Below, piece by piece: positions 40,174 to 48,240 of a stretch of DNA of 59,160 nucleotides (positions are counted from its first letter, which is position 1; the number at the start of each line of letters is the position of its first letter). The stretch is from NCBI GenBank assembly GCA_018265615.1, contig JABLYX010000026.1, forward strand, positions 1-59,160. The letters run 5' to 3'. A program made the position numbers and the translations under genes. Source of the stretch: Lentisphaeria bacterium. GTDB lineage: Bacteria > Verrucomicrobiota > Lentisphaeria > Victivallales > Victivallaceae. The notes below the pieces were generated by a model. The model was not told the origin of the DNA. It worked only from the letters and a program-made list of their open reading frames with translations, and did not search any database.

Positions 40174-41424
40174 ATGAGCCGGTTCCTGGAAAAACTGCAG
40201 AGTGTGCTTTCGCCGGTCAGCTGGATCACGATCCTCGCGATCCCGGCAAAGGCCGTGACGGGCTGGAGCGGGCCGGAGTGGTTCTCCTTCTGGGTCTTTC
40301 CCGTCATGGTGGCGGCCGCGGTCGGATACCTGACGAATTTCATCGCAATCGAAATGCTCTTCAAGCCGTATGAGCGGACCGGCTTCCACTGGCTCCGGCT
40401 GCTCTCTCTCGGGCTCTGGAAACAGGGGATGGTTCCGGCCAACAAGGCGAAGATCGGGCACGTGCTCGGCGAAGAGATCCCGGAGCGGCTGCTGAAGCCG
40501 GAGGAGATTTCGCGCGAGATCGGTGAACGGCTCTCGGCCATGACGGCCGATCCGGCGCTGCTCGAACAGATCCGGGCGGCGGTGCAGCTCATGCTGCGGA
40601 AGAACGAGGAGTCGGTGATCCGGTTCCTGATTCCGCGTCTCGAAACGTCGCTGGCCGAAGCGCTCGATTGCAATCTCACGCCTGCAAATCTGCGCGTATT
40701 CTGGGACGAGGTCATAGAGAAGCATCTCGCGTCGCCGGCCATGCGCGAAAAGCTTGCGGCCGGGATCGTCGCGGGGCTCCGGACGCGGACGCCCGAGTTC
40801 CGCGAACTGCTGCGTGAATTCCTGCGCGACGGCGTGAAGCATTATGTGAACGACCGGCTCGCCTTTATTCCGCGCTCTGGCGAAATCGCGGCCGGGATCG
40901 TGAACCACCTGAACTGGAACGATATCGAACAGCAGATCGCCGCGAAGCTCGAAGATGAGCGGATCCACGGGCTGATCGGCGACGAGCTCGCCATGCAGAC
41001 CGTGCGGCTGCGCGAATGGCTGCACAGCGACGATGCCGCTCCGCAGCTGCAGGGGTTCCTCGACGGCACACGCGCCAGGCTCGGTGAATTCCTGCACGCC
41101 TATCTGTCGGAGAGCGTGCCGCAGGTGGCGAACCAGATCCTGAGCTCGGACGACCTCTGGAACTGGATCCGGACCGAGCTGCTGCCCGCGCTGCAGCGCT
41201 ACCTCGACTACTGGATGGCGCGCGACGGCCGCCGCATCATCATCCGTATGCTTGATCTGAATAACCGGATCGAGCAGTCGATCGCGAACCAGAATGTGCG
41301 TGAATTCCATGCGATGATCAACCGGATCGCCGCCGAGCATCTCGGCATGATCCAGGTGCTCGGCTATGCGCTCGGCGCGATCGTCGGAACCCTTCAGCAG
41401 CTTGCGGCGCTGCTCGCGCGTTGA
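40174..41424 (+). CDS. DUF445 family membrane protein
   Basis: About 416 residues from the ATG at 40174, preceded by GGAG. A membrane segment near the N-terminus (WFSFWVFPVMVAAAVGYLTNF) is followed by the DUF445 signature IAIEMLFKPYE and LGLWKQGMVPANKAKIGHVLGE. A long helical region of amphipathic repeats follows, and a second hydrophobic segment lies at the C-terminus (VLGYALGAIVGTLQQL). Family members are YheB-like proteins of the cell envelope with unproven function. The gene stands between paaK and a promoter for the CsgG-type operon. Confidence 0.85.
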   Translation: MSRFLEKLQSVLSPVSWITILAIPAKAVTGWSGPEWFSFWVFPVMVAAAVGYLTNFIAIEMLFKPYERTGFHWLRLLSLGLWKQGMVPANKAKIGHVLGEEIPERLLKPEEISREIGERLSAMTADPALLEQIRAAVQLMLRKNEESVIRFLIPRLETSLAEALDCNLTPANLRVFWDEVIEKHLASPAMREKLAAGIVAGLRTRTPEFRELLREFLRDGVKHYVNDRLAFIPRSGEIAAGIVNHLNWNDIEQQIAAKLEDERIHGLIGDELAMQTVRLREWLHSDDAAPQLQGFLDGTRARLGEFLHAYLSESVPQVANQILSSDDLWNWIRTELLPALQRYLDYWMARDGRRIIIRMLDLNNRIEQSIANQNVREFHAMINRIAAEHLGMIQVLGYALGAIVGTLQQLAALLAR

Positions 41425-41444
41425 GGATTTCTTCGGAACGCCGC

Positions 41445-41473
41445 TTGACATGCGCTGCATGAAACGGTATTTT
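41445..41473 (+). promoter_or_regulatory. Promoter of the CsgG/LpoB-type lipoprotein operon
   Basis: TTGACA (41445-41450) and TATTTT (41468-41473) are 17 bases apart, 40 bases before the first gene of a seven-gene run. Confidence 0.65.
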
Positions 41474-41513
41474 ATCCACGGCGGGCGGCTCCGCCGGAAG
41501 AAAGGGGATTGCG

Positions 41514-42326
41514 ATGAAACGAATCTTATTGTTCTGTGCGGCAGGCATGGCGTTGACGCTCTTCGCGGAGACGCTGCCGCTGCGGGTTTGCGTGCTTGAT
41601 TTCACCACGGCCGACATCTCCGGCCAGAAGCGGTTCCTCGATGTGGAGAACCGGATGATCGAAATTCCGGCGCAGCAGTCGCTGAACACGGCGGACCGGC
41701 TGTCGATCAGCCGGAGGATGCAGGGCTTTGTCCGCATGATCGACGCGACGGACGCGGCGCGGACCAACGAGGCGAACCGCGCGGCGCAGATTGAGAACAA
41801 CCGGCGCGACTGGGCGAAGGCGCTCGAACTCTACAATACCGTCGTCAAAGGCGAATCGCGGCCGGTCGTGCTCGGCGCGGACTATCTGTCCGCGTACCTC
41901 GGCAAGCGCGGCGACATCTTCCGCACCGTCGACGTTGCGGTGATGGATGCGGCCATGCGGAAGCTGCAGGCGCAACCCGGTTTTCCGCAGGATTTCATGC
42001 AGAAGCTCGCGGCGGAAACCGGCGCGACGCACCTGGTTTACGGAACCGTTTCCGACCTCCGCAGCAAGGGCAGGTCGTTCAAGGGGTACGGCATTGAAAC
42101 GAAAGGCACGGAATACCAACTCGATGTGATCCTGAAGGTCGTGGATCTCGCAAAGCAGGCGACCGTATACAGCAACGTCTACACCGGCAGCTGGACCGAA
42201 CGGCAGCGGCCGGCGGCGACTGAATTCGACAACAATATATTCCAGTCCCTGATGACTTCGGCGCTGGAGCAGGCGGCCGGGGATCTTGCGAACAGATTTT
42301 CTCCCGCCGGGGAGAAGGAGAAATGA
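41514..42326 (+). CDS. Exported CsgG-like protein
   Basis: A 270-residue protein with a signal peptide (LLFCAAGMALTLFAE) but no lipobox Cys. LRVCVLDFTTADISGQKRF begins the CsgG-type alpha/beta fold. GATHLVYGTVSDLRSKG and YQLDVILKVVDLAKQATVYS are the typical later strands. CsgG relatives form outer-membrane pores or interact with peptidoglycan enzymes. It opens a seven-gene operon of exported proteins sharing related folds. Its stop overlaps an ATG of the next gene as ATGA. Partner and role unproven. Confidence 0.7.
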   Translation: MKRILLFCAAGMALTLFAETLPLRVCVLDFTTADISGQKRFLDVENRMIEIPAQQSLNTADRLSISRRMQGFVRMIDATDAARTNEANRAAQIENNRRDWAKALELYNTVVKGESRPVVLGADYLSAYLGKRGDIFRTVDVAVMDAAMRKLQAQPGFPQDFMQKLAAETGATHLVYGTVSDLRSKGRSFKGYGIETKGTEYQLDVILKVVDLAKQATVYSNVYTGSWTERQRPAATEFDNNIFQSLMTSALEQAAGDLANRFSPAGEKEK

Positions 42327-42328
42327 AG

Positions 42329-43327
42329 ATGAAAAAAGGATTGTTTGCGGCGGCCGCCCTGCTGTTCCTGATGGGCGGAATTTTCGCGGCGGACCGGCTT
42401 GCGGTCGCCGAACCGGTCGGGCAGGGGGGCGTTCCGGCCTCCGACGTCGAGGCGTTCTGGGGGATGCTCGAGAGTTCCGTCGACGGCGGCTGTGAGCTTG
42501 TTTCGCGTTCGGCCCTGAAGCAGATGATGACCGAGATCGGGCTTGTGGAGAATTCGGGCCTCGCGAACCTGAACTCCGCGCAGAAAGCGAAGCTCGGGGA
42601 ACTCAAGACGGTCAGGTATATCCTCGTTTCGAACATCGGCAAATTCGGCAGGCGGTTGAACGTGTCGCTGATGGTCGTCGACGCTTCGACCGGCGATGTG
42701 CTGCCGGACCGGAAGACCACCGAGACGGTGGACAGCCTCGACGAGCTTGCGGACAAACTGCCGGACATGCTGCTTGAAATCGGGCTCGGGCGCGTCGGCA
42801 GGGCACGCGGAATCTACGCGATGCTCGAACCGGCCGTGACGGCGAAAAAAACGCCGGACTATCTTCGCGAAAGCTTCACGACGGGGCTGGAAAATGCGCT
42901 GCTTGAAAAAGGGATCCGGCTCCGGAATTTGCGTTACGTGGCGCCGATCCTGAAGAAAAACAACATCGGCAGCCTTGATGCGGTCGAGCCCGCGATGTAT
43001 GCGCGGGTCGGCAGGCTGCTGCGGGTGGACAGCCTGATCCAGCCGGCCGTCACGCGTTTTTCGGTCACGGTCAAAAAAGAGTATATCGCCGCGTCGAAGC
43101 GGAATGTCGTGCGCTGCATCGGGAATTTCGACGGGAACGTCCGTGTCGTCTCCGCGACGACGGGCGAACTTGTCGCAAGCATTCCGTTCCGCCAGAAAAT
43201 CGACTTCGATGAGGTCGATGCAACGGTGGATACCGACGACTGGACCGACGAGGATTACGGCCGCTATGCGATTGAGAAGCAGCTTCCGCTGATCGCCGGA
43301 AAAGTGCTCAAAGCACTCGGCAGGTAA
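42329..43327 (+). CDS. Exported CsgG/FlgO-like protein
   Basis: About 332 residues from the ATG at 42329, which has AGGAG eight bases before it; an ATG at 42323 lies only two bases from that site. The signal peptide (FAAAALLFLMGGIFAAD) is followed by a CsgG/TolB-N-like domain (DRLAVAEPVGQGGVP, CELVSRSALKQMM, VRYILVSNIGKFGRRLNVSL). A second domain of similar type begins near 150 (IYAMLEPAVTAKKTPDYL), and the segment FSVTVKKEYIAASKRNVVRC follows. It seems to hold two related halves. It is the second gene of the envelope operon. Function inferred only from family. Confidence 0.65.
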   Translation: MKKGLFAAAALLFLMGGIFAADRLAVAEPVGQGGVPASDVEAFWGMLESSVDGGCELVSRSALKQMMTEIGLVENSGLANLNSAQKAKLGELKTVRYILVSNIGKFGRRLNVSLMVVDASTGDVLPDRKTTETVDSLDELADKLPDMLLEIGLGRVGRARGIYAMLEPAVTAKKTPDYLRESFTTGLENALLEKGIRLRNLRYVAPILKKNNIGSLDAVEPAMYARVGRLLRVDSLIQPAVTRFSVTVKKEYIAASKRNVVRCIGNFDGNVRVVSATTGELVASIPFRQKIDFDEVDATVDTDDWTDEDYGRYAIEKQLPLIAGKVLKALGR

Positions 43328-43347
43328 CGTTCCGGGGGGAGGGTCCT

Positions 43348-44817
43348 GTGAAAGCTGTGCTGTCAAGACATCTGTTGTGCGGAATTGCTTCGGTGCTGCT
43401 GCTGGCCGGCTGCTCGAGCATTACGAATTCGCATCTGCAGAAGGAGCCGATGATGGCGGCGTACCTCTCCGGACGGAATGCGAATGTTGCGCAGCGCCTC
43501 GGCGAGAAGCTTGAGTCGACCTGTAATACGGGCGATGAGCTGATGTGGCGGCTCGAAGCCGGTTCCTTCTTCTTCAACACCGGGGATTTCGTGCGCAGCG
43601 TAAACGAGTTCGAGCGGGCCGAGAAGCTCATTGAGGAGTATGACGACCGCCCGACCGTCAGTGTGCGCGACGCCGGAAGCGAGGGCGGCGCAATGCTGAC
43701 GAACCTGAACGCGCTGCCGTACCGCGGCTTCTGCCGGGACCGGATTGCGCTGTCGGTATTCAAGTCGCTCGCTTATCTCGGAGAGGGGCGCGAGGAGTCG
43801 TTTCTCGCGCAGCTCCGGCGGCTCCGCGTGACTCAGAAGGAGGTCGTGGAGAGGTACAAAAAGTTTTTCGAGGCGGAGCAGAAGGAGATCGCCGAAGCGA
43901 AGAAGAAGAACCCGGATGCCGCCCGCAGTGTTTCGCAGGGCGGCAAATCGCTCGCCGGGAGCACGGGCAGCGAGGAGTTCAACCGGGCGCTCTCCGAGAC
44001 GCGCAAGGTCGCGCATCGCGGTTACGGGAACTTCCTGAATCCGGCCGCGCTGTTCCTCTCGGCGCTCGGTTCGCTGCGGGAGGGGGATATGGACAACGCG
44101 CGGATCGATTTCAGGCGCCTTTATGAGTCGTCGCCGCAGAATCCGGAGTTCCGGCGCTGCTATGTGACGGTGCTGAAGCTCGCCGGGGATGAGGTTCCCG
44201 AAGAGCTCAGGAAGGTTGAACCGTTCAATTTCCCGATCGACCGTGACTGCGTCTATGTGCTGTTCGCGAACGGCCGCAGCGCCGCGTTCCGGCAGGTCGC
44301 GATCTATTTTCCGGTCATGACCGCGTATCCGGTCTGCAGCTATTACCCCGCCCCGTACCGTTACCTGACCGTCACGGCGGGCGGCAGGTCGGAGAATACG
44401 GTTCAATTGGCCGATATGGATGCGATCCTCGCGCAGGAGTACGACGAGCGGCTGCCCGGCATGATTACCCGGATCATCCTCTCGACCGCGATCAAGGAGG
44501 GGGCGAGCTACGCGGGCGCGTGGGCGGTGAGCCGGGAGAATGAGGCCGCCGGCGCTGCGGTGCTGATCGGTTCGATGATTTACCGCGCCGCGTTCAACAC
44601 CGCCGATACGCGGAGCTGGGAGATTCTGCCGAAGGAGTTTCAGCTGGCGATCCTGCCGATGCCGGAGGACCGGCGTGTCACGGTCGCGCCCGACGGGAAC
44701 CGCGCGGGCGCCGTGACGCTCGAGATTCCGAAGCGGGACCGTTCCGCGATTATTTACGTGAACGCGCCTTCCGCCGGCGCGATTCATTGCCGGATACTGG
44801 GAATGCCATCCAAATAA
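43348..44817 (+). CDS. COG3014-type lipoprotein
   Basis: A 489-residue lipoprotein (signal and lipobox SVLLLAGC at about 17-24) beginning with GTG, with GGAGGG seven bases before it. The N-terminal half has TPR-like helices (RLEAGSFFFNTGDFVRSVNEFERAEKLIEEYDD, split here by family pattern) and a charged coiled region (EAEQKEIAEAKKKN). The C-terminal half is beta-rich (VAPDGNRAGAVTLEIP). The set of COG3014-type, YcfL-like and LpoB-like genes in this order matches conserved clusters in proteobacteria. Periplasmic role probably linked to cell-wall synthesis; not proven. Confidence 0.65.
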   Translation: MKAVLSRHLLCGIASVLLLAGCSSITNSHLQKEPMMAAYLSGRNANVAQRLGEKLESTCNTGDELMWRLEAGSFFFNTGDFVRSVNEFERAEKLIEEYDDRPTVSVRDAGSEGGAMLTNLNALPYRGFCRDRIALSVFKSLAYLGEGREESFLAQLRRLRVTQKEVVERYKKFFEAEQKEIAEAKKKNPDAARSVSQGGKSLAGSTGSEEFNRALSETRKVAHRGYGNFLNPAALFLSALGSLREGDMDNARIDFRRLYESSPQNPEFRRCYVTVLKLAGDEVPEELRKVEPFNFPIDRDCVYVLFANGRSAAFRQVAIYFPVMTAYPVCSYYPAPYRYLTVTAGGRSENTVQLADMDAILAQEYDERLPGMITRIILSTAIKEGASYAGAWAVSRENEAAGAAVLIGSMIYRAAFNTADTRSWEILPKEFQLAILPMPEDRRVTVAPDGNRAGAVTLEIPKRDRSAIIYVNAPSAGAIHCRILGMPSK

Positions 44818-44829
44818 AGGAGAGACGAT

Positions 44830-45288
44830 ATGAAACAGCTTTGCATGTGTGCGCTCGCCGGTGGGCTGCTGCTCGCCGCCGCCGGGTGCCAGAACACGGT
44901 GAACCGGGTCGAGAACGCGGATCGCTCGATGACGCAGAACGTGATCAATGACAAGCGGTTCGTGACGGACGGGTTTCTCGCGGACCGTCTGCTGCTGACC
45001 GGCGTCAACACCTCTGAAACCTCCGACGGGCTTCTGCGCGTCCAACTGACGGCGGTCAATGCGCGGGTCGGCTTCTTCTCACAGATGTGGAGCGGGATGA
45101 CCGGCGAGAATCCGTATAAGATCCAGTACAAGTTCACCTGGTTCGACGGAAACGGCATGGCGGTCGATTCGATCCTCTCGACCTGGAAGGAGCTGACCGT
45201 GATTCCGGGCGAGCAAATCCAGATCCAGTCGATCGCGCCGAGCCGTGACTGCAGGGATTTCTCCGTCAATTTGAAGGAGGCGGAGTAG
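44830..45288 (+). CDS. YcfL-like (DUF1425) lipoprotein
   Basis: A 152-residue lipoprotein with lipobox GLLLAAAGC. The mature part is a small beta-sandwich: LLRVQLTAVNARVGFF, YKFTWFDGNGMAVDS, IPGEQIQIQSIAPSRDCRDF, like the YcfL proteins encoded next to LpoB in enterobacteria. It is 12 bases after the COG3014-type gene and four bases before a 41-aa lipoprotein gene. The E. coli relative is of unknown function; proximity suggests a link to penicillin-binding-protein activation. Confidence 0.75.
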   Translation: MKQLCMCALAGGLLLAAAGCQNTVNRVENADRSMTQNVINDKRFVTDGFLADRLLLTGVNTSETSDGLLRVQLTAVNARVGFFSQMWSGMTGENPYKIQYKFTWFDGNGMAVDSILSTWKELTVIPGEQIQIQSIAPSRDCRDFSVNLKEAE

Positions 45289-45292
45289 GGAA

Positions 45293-45418
45293 ATGAGGAT
45301 GTGGATCCTGCCCGCGGTCGCGGCGCTGCTGTGTGCCGCCGCCGCAGGCTGCGGCGGCCCGAAGGTCGAAAGCAAAGTCTACAACTGGGATATGGTTGTC
45401 GAAGAACAGGCACAATAA
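45293..45418 (+). CDS. Small 41-residue lipoprotein
   Basis: A short gene encoding 41 residues. It has a hydrophobic signal (MWILPAVAALLCAAAAGC) with the lipidation Cys at about 20, then only 21 mature residues ending WDMVVEEQAQ. It starts four bases after the YcfL-like stop, with GGAGTAGGG just before the ATG, and ends 19 bases before the LpoB-like gene. Tight spacing, a clean lipoprotein signal and a proper ribosome site make it credible. It could be a short anchor or subunit of the LpoB-like complex; no homologue is recognised. Confidence 0.65.
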   Translation: MRMWILPAVAALLCAAAAGCGGPKVESKVYNWDMVVEEQAQ

Positions 45419-45437
45419 CGATGAGGAGTGTGCGGCG

Positions 45438-46088
45438 ATGATGAAAAAAACAATGATGTTTGCGGCGGCGGCGCTGGCCTGCGGGCTGGCTGCCGGGTGT
45501 TCCTCCACGAAGACCACAACCTTTGATCCGACGAACCCGACCGTCAACACGGCGCGGGCGCTCGGAACGGTTTCGCAGGCGGAGTGTTTCATGGCTGCGC
45601 GCGAAGCCGCGCAGAATGCGATGGCGAGCCCTGCCTTCGACCGTTTCCTCGCGCAGTACCGACGGGAAAAGAGCGACACGCTCGCGGTTCCGCTCATGCA
45701 GGTCGGCCACCTGCGGAATCAGACCGACGACCCGAATCTGCAGATGGGGCTCGTGACGGATGAGCTCTCCACGGCGCTTCTGAATTCCGGCAAGGTCGAG
45801 GTCACGCTTGCGACCGGGCGCGACGCCTCCGCCACGTTTGCCGAAGCGCGCGACCTGCGCAAAGACGACAATTTCAACCAGTCCACCGTCGCGAAGAAAG
45901 GGCGGCTCGAAGCACCGAGGCTGAGCCTCGAAGGCGGCATTCTCTGGAACCGCGTCGATACCGACGGCGAAAAGGTGCAGGTCTACTCTTTCAACCTGAA
46001 ACTGGCGGACATCGATACCGGCAAGGTGATCTGGACTTACAACAAGCCGTTCGGCACGAAGAAGGTCAAAGGCACGTTCGGTTGGTAA
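45438..46088 (+). CDS. LpoB-like penicillin-binding-protein activator lipoprotein
   Basis: About 216 residues with lipobox ACGLAAGC. The core VPLMQVGHLRNQTDDPN, LVTDELSTALLNSGKVEVTL, RLEAPRLSLEGGILWN and FNLKLADIDTGKVIWTYNKPF match the LpoB/PF13036 family. In E. coli LpoB crosses the cell wall to stimulate PBP1b. Two ATGs stand in tandem (45438, 45441) after GAGGAG. It is the sixth gene of the envelope operon. No penicillin-binding protein is encoded nearby, so the partner must be elsewhere. Family call is good. Confidence 0.82.
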   Translation: MMKKTMMFAAAALACGLAAGCSSTKTTTFDPTNPTVNTARALGTVSQAECFMAAREAAQNAMASPAFDRFLAQYRREKSDTLAVPLMQVGHLRNQTDDPNLQMGLVTDELSTALLNSGKVEVTLATGRDASATFAEARDLRKDDNFNQSTVAKKGRLEAPRLSLEGGILWNRVDTDGEKVQVYSFNLKLADIDTGKVIWTYNKPFGTKKVKGTFGW

Positions 46089-46109
46089 GCCGGGCAGGGG
46101 AGGCGCATC

Positions 46110-46850
46110 ATGAAGAGATTCCTGACGATGGGGATCGCGGCGGCGGCATTCACGCTGATCGCCGGGTGTACGAATATCGCGACGTTCAACAGCCAGGCGG
46201 CGCCGGAGCCGATGGTGAGCTTCCCCGCTCCGCCGAAGCCGAAGAGCGTCGCCGTGCTGCCGTTCCTCGATCAGCGGAGCCGGAAGAGCCTGCAGCAGCT
46301 TATGCCGGCGGCGGACAGCGGGTCGTTCTACCTGGGGCTGATTCCGCTGATGCCGTACGGCTATGTGAAGAAGCCGTATCCGGAGAACAGCGATGACTTC
46401 GTATCGCTCGGCCGGTTTCATTTCGACCCGGTGCGGGAGCTGGCGGCGGCCTCCGCCCTGAGCCTGAAGGCTTCGAATCTGTTCAGCAGAGTCGAGCAGG
46501 CGAATTCGCCGGAAGAAGCCGGGACGGACTATATCTGGCAGGGAACGGTCACGAATACGTACTATTCAGGCGCGCTCCTGACCTACTGCGTGACATATTT
46601 TGCCTCTCCGGCGCTCTGGGCGCTCGGTGCGCCGGAAGGCGTTTCGCGGAACGCCCTCGGCGTCGAGTTTGCGCTGATCGAACGGAAAACCGGCGATGTC
46701 GTATGGCGATACCGTTTCGACGGGGAGGATTTCCTGATCCACTGGATCTATGCGCGGGTCGGCAAGGATGTGAGCCTCTATCCCGTGCTGATGCGCCAGG
46801 CGATGAACGGAGCGCTGGTGAATCTCCACGCCTCGATGCCGGCATTGTAA
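46110..46850 (+). CDS. GNA1162/DUF799-like lipoprotein
   Basis: A 246-residue lipoprotein with lipobox TLIAGC. PKPKSVAVLPFLDQ starts a CsgG-related fold. LSLKASNLFSRVEQA and TDYIWQGTVTNTYYSG follow, then LGVEFALIERKTGDVVWRYRF, as in the GNA1162/DUF799 lipoproteins that accompany CsgG-type proteins in other bacteria. It ends the operon: a strong terminator starts 17 bases after its stop. Function unproven; likely part of an envelope complex with the preceding six proteins. Confidence 0.72.
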   Translation: MKRFLTMGIAAAAFTLIAGCTNIATFNSQAAPEPMVSFPAPPKPKSVAVLPFLDQRSRKSLQQLMPAADSGSFYLGLIPLMPYGYVKKPYPENSDDFVSLGRFHFDPVRELAAASALSLKASNLFSRVEQANSPEEAGTDYIWQGTVTNTYYSGALLTYCVTYFASPALWALGAPEGVSRNALGVEFALIERKTGDVVWRYRFDGEDFLIHWIYARVGKDVSLYPVLMRQAMNGALVNLHASMPAL

Positions 46851-46866
46851 AACCGGCGGAAACAGC

Positions 46867-46899
46867 CATGGCCGTTATTGACGCGGCCATGTTTTTTTT
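46867..46899 (+). terminator. Intrinsic terminator of the envelope operon
   Basis: A perfect 8-bp stem CATGGCCG/CGGCCATG is followed immediately by eight T. Confidence 0.9.
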
Positions 46900-46919
46900 G
46901 AAAAAATTCCTTTCTGCTG

Positions 46920-46949
46920 TTGACTTACAGTTACTCTAACGTTTACATT
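46920..46949 (+). promoter_or_regulatory. Promoter of the metallophosphoesterase gene
   Basis: TTGACT (46920-46925) and TACATT (46944-46949) are separated by 18 bases. The spacer holds an imperfect dyad CTTACAGTT/ACTCTAACG, the style of MerR-family operators, which sit between slightly over-spaced boxes. Confidence 0.5.
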
Positions 46950-46976
46950 GATATGGGAAAGGAGAGTGACTGAATC

Positions 46977-48107
46977 ATGTTGATATTCGGATGCATACTC
47001 GCCGGGTACGTCTTCTGCCGGGCAATCCTGCCGCTTCGGCTGCATTGGGGCTGGAAGGCGGGGCTGGCTGTACCGCTTGTGCTGACGGCGTTCAAATTTC
47101 ATGTCCTGCACCTCGTCGGGGGGCCGATGTTCTTTGCCCCGGAGCTGCCGGTTCCGGTGCTTGCGGCGGCGGCGTGGCTGTTTGCGGTCCTGTTCCTCTT
47201 CTTCTTTCTGCTGATCGCCTCGGATCTGGTGCGCGGCGGCATGTATCTGTATTTTCTCTGCCGGAGGCGGAAGCGGACGGAGCGTTTCCGCGTGATCGGC
47301 AACCGGGCGAACCTCGCGTTGCTTCTGCTCTCGGCGCTGCTGGCCGCAGTCGGTATCCGGGCCGGGACCGCAGTTCCGGAGGTCCGGGAAGTTACGGTTT
47401 CCATCGCGAACCTGCCGAAGGGGGCCGACGGCATGACGATCGCGCTTCTGGCCGACCTTCACGCCGACAGCCTGACGCGGGAGGGGCGCATCCGCAGCAT
47501 GGTCGAGCGGACCAACGCCCTGAAGCCGGACCTGGTCGTCATTGCGGGCGATTTTGTGGACGGCACGGTCGAGGGGCGCGGGGCGGATCTTCTGCCGCTT
47601 CGCGGGTTTTCCGCCCGGTACGGCGTATTCGGCGTCCCCGGCAACCACGAGTACTATTCCGGATACCGGGAGTGGATGGATCATCTGCCGACGCTCGGCG
47701 TCGAAATGCTGCCGAATATGCACCGCATACTGCCGAACGGGATCGTTCTGGCGGGCGTGACCGATCCGGCGGCGAGGCGGTTCGGTCTTGAACTCCCGGA
47801 CATCGGCAGGGCGCTGGAGGGCGCGCCGGCGGAGGCGGTCCGGATCCTGATCGCGCACCAGCCGGTGTTGGCCCCCGGGGCCGCCGGGCACGGCGTGGAG
47901 CTGCAGCTCTCCGGCCATACGCACGGCGGCCTGATCCGCGGCGTGGACCGGCTGGTGGCCGGATTCAACGCGGGATTCGTCTCCGGCCTTTACGACGTCG
48001 GCCCGATGAAGCTGTATGTCACGAACGGTTCGGGGATCTGGAACGGGTTTCCCGTCCGGATCGGCGTGCCGTCGGAAATCACACTGCTGCGCCTCGTGCG
48101 GGAATAA
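46977..48107 (+). CDS. Membrane-bound metallophosphoesterase
   Basis: A 376-residue protein with about four N-terminal membrane helices (for example VLAAAAWLFAVLFLFFFLLI and ALLLLSALLAAVGI). A calcineurin-type phosphoesterase domain follows with every metal-binding motif: LLADLHAD, VIAGDFVDG, GVPGNHEYY and LSGHTHGG. This matches YaeI/YkuE-type membrane phosphoesterases, some of which act on lipid A precursors or other lipids. It has its own promoter after the preceding operon's terminator. GGAG lies 12 bases before the start, further than usual. Substrate unknown. Confidence 0.88.
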   Translation: MLIFGCILAGYVFCRAILPLRLHWGWKAGLAVPLVLTAFKFHVLHLVGGPMFFAPELPVPVLAAAAWLFAVLFLFFFLLIASDLVRGGMYLYFLCRRRKRTERFRVIGNRANLALLLLSALLAAVGIRAGTAVPEVREVTVSIANLPKGADGMTIALLADLHADSLTREGRIRSMVERTNALKPDLVVIAGDFVDGTVEGRGADLLPLRGFSARYGVFGVPGNHEYYSGYREWMDHLPTLGVEMLPNMHRILPNGIVLAGVTDPAARRFGLELPDIGRALEGAPAEAVRILIAHQPVLAPGAAGHGVELQLSGHTHGGLIRGVDRLVAGFNAGFVSGLYDVGPMKLYVTNGSGIWNGFPVRIGVPSEITLLRLVRE

Positions 48108-48199
48108 GAGTTGAGCGCCCCCGGCTGCGGTATATTATGTGATTACCCACAGCACCGGGCAGACCGTAATCGGCGCCGCGCAGATTATCCTCTTCCGAT

Positions 48200-48227
48200 A
48201 AAAAAAGCCGCCGGTTGTTCCGGCGGC
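48200..48227 (-). terminator. Intrinsic terminator of the D-lactate-dehydrogenase-type gene
   Basis: On the minus strand a perfect 8-bp stem GCCGCCGG/CCGGCGGC with a five-base loop is followed by seven T, 13 bases beyond the stop. The adjacent 48108-48199 holds only a GATTAC/GTAATC inverted repeat and no gene. Confidence 0.88.
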
Positions 48228-48240
48228 CGGCGGAAGAAGA

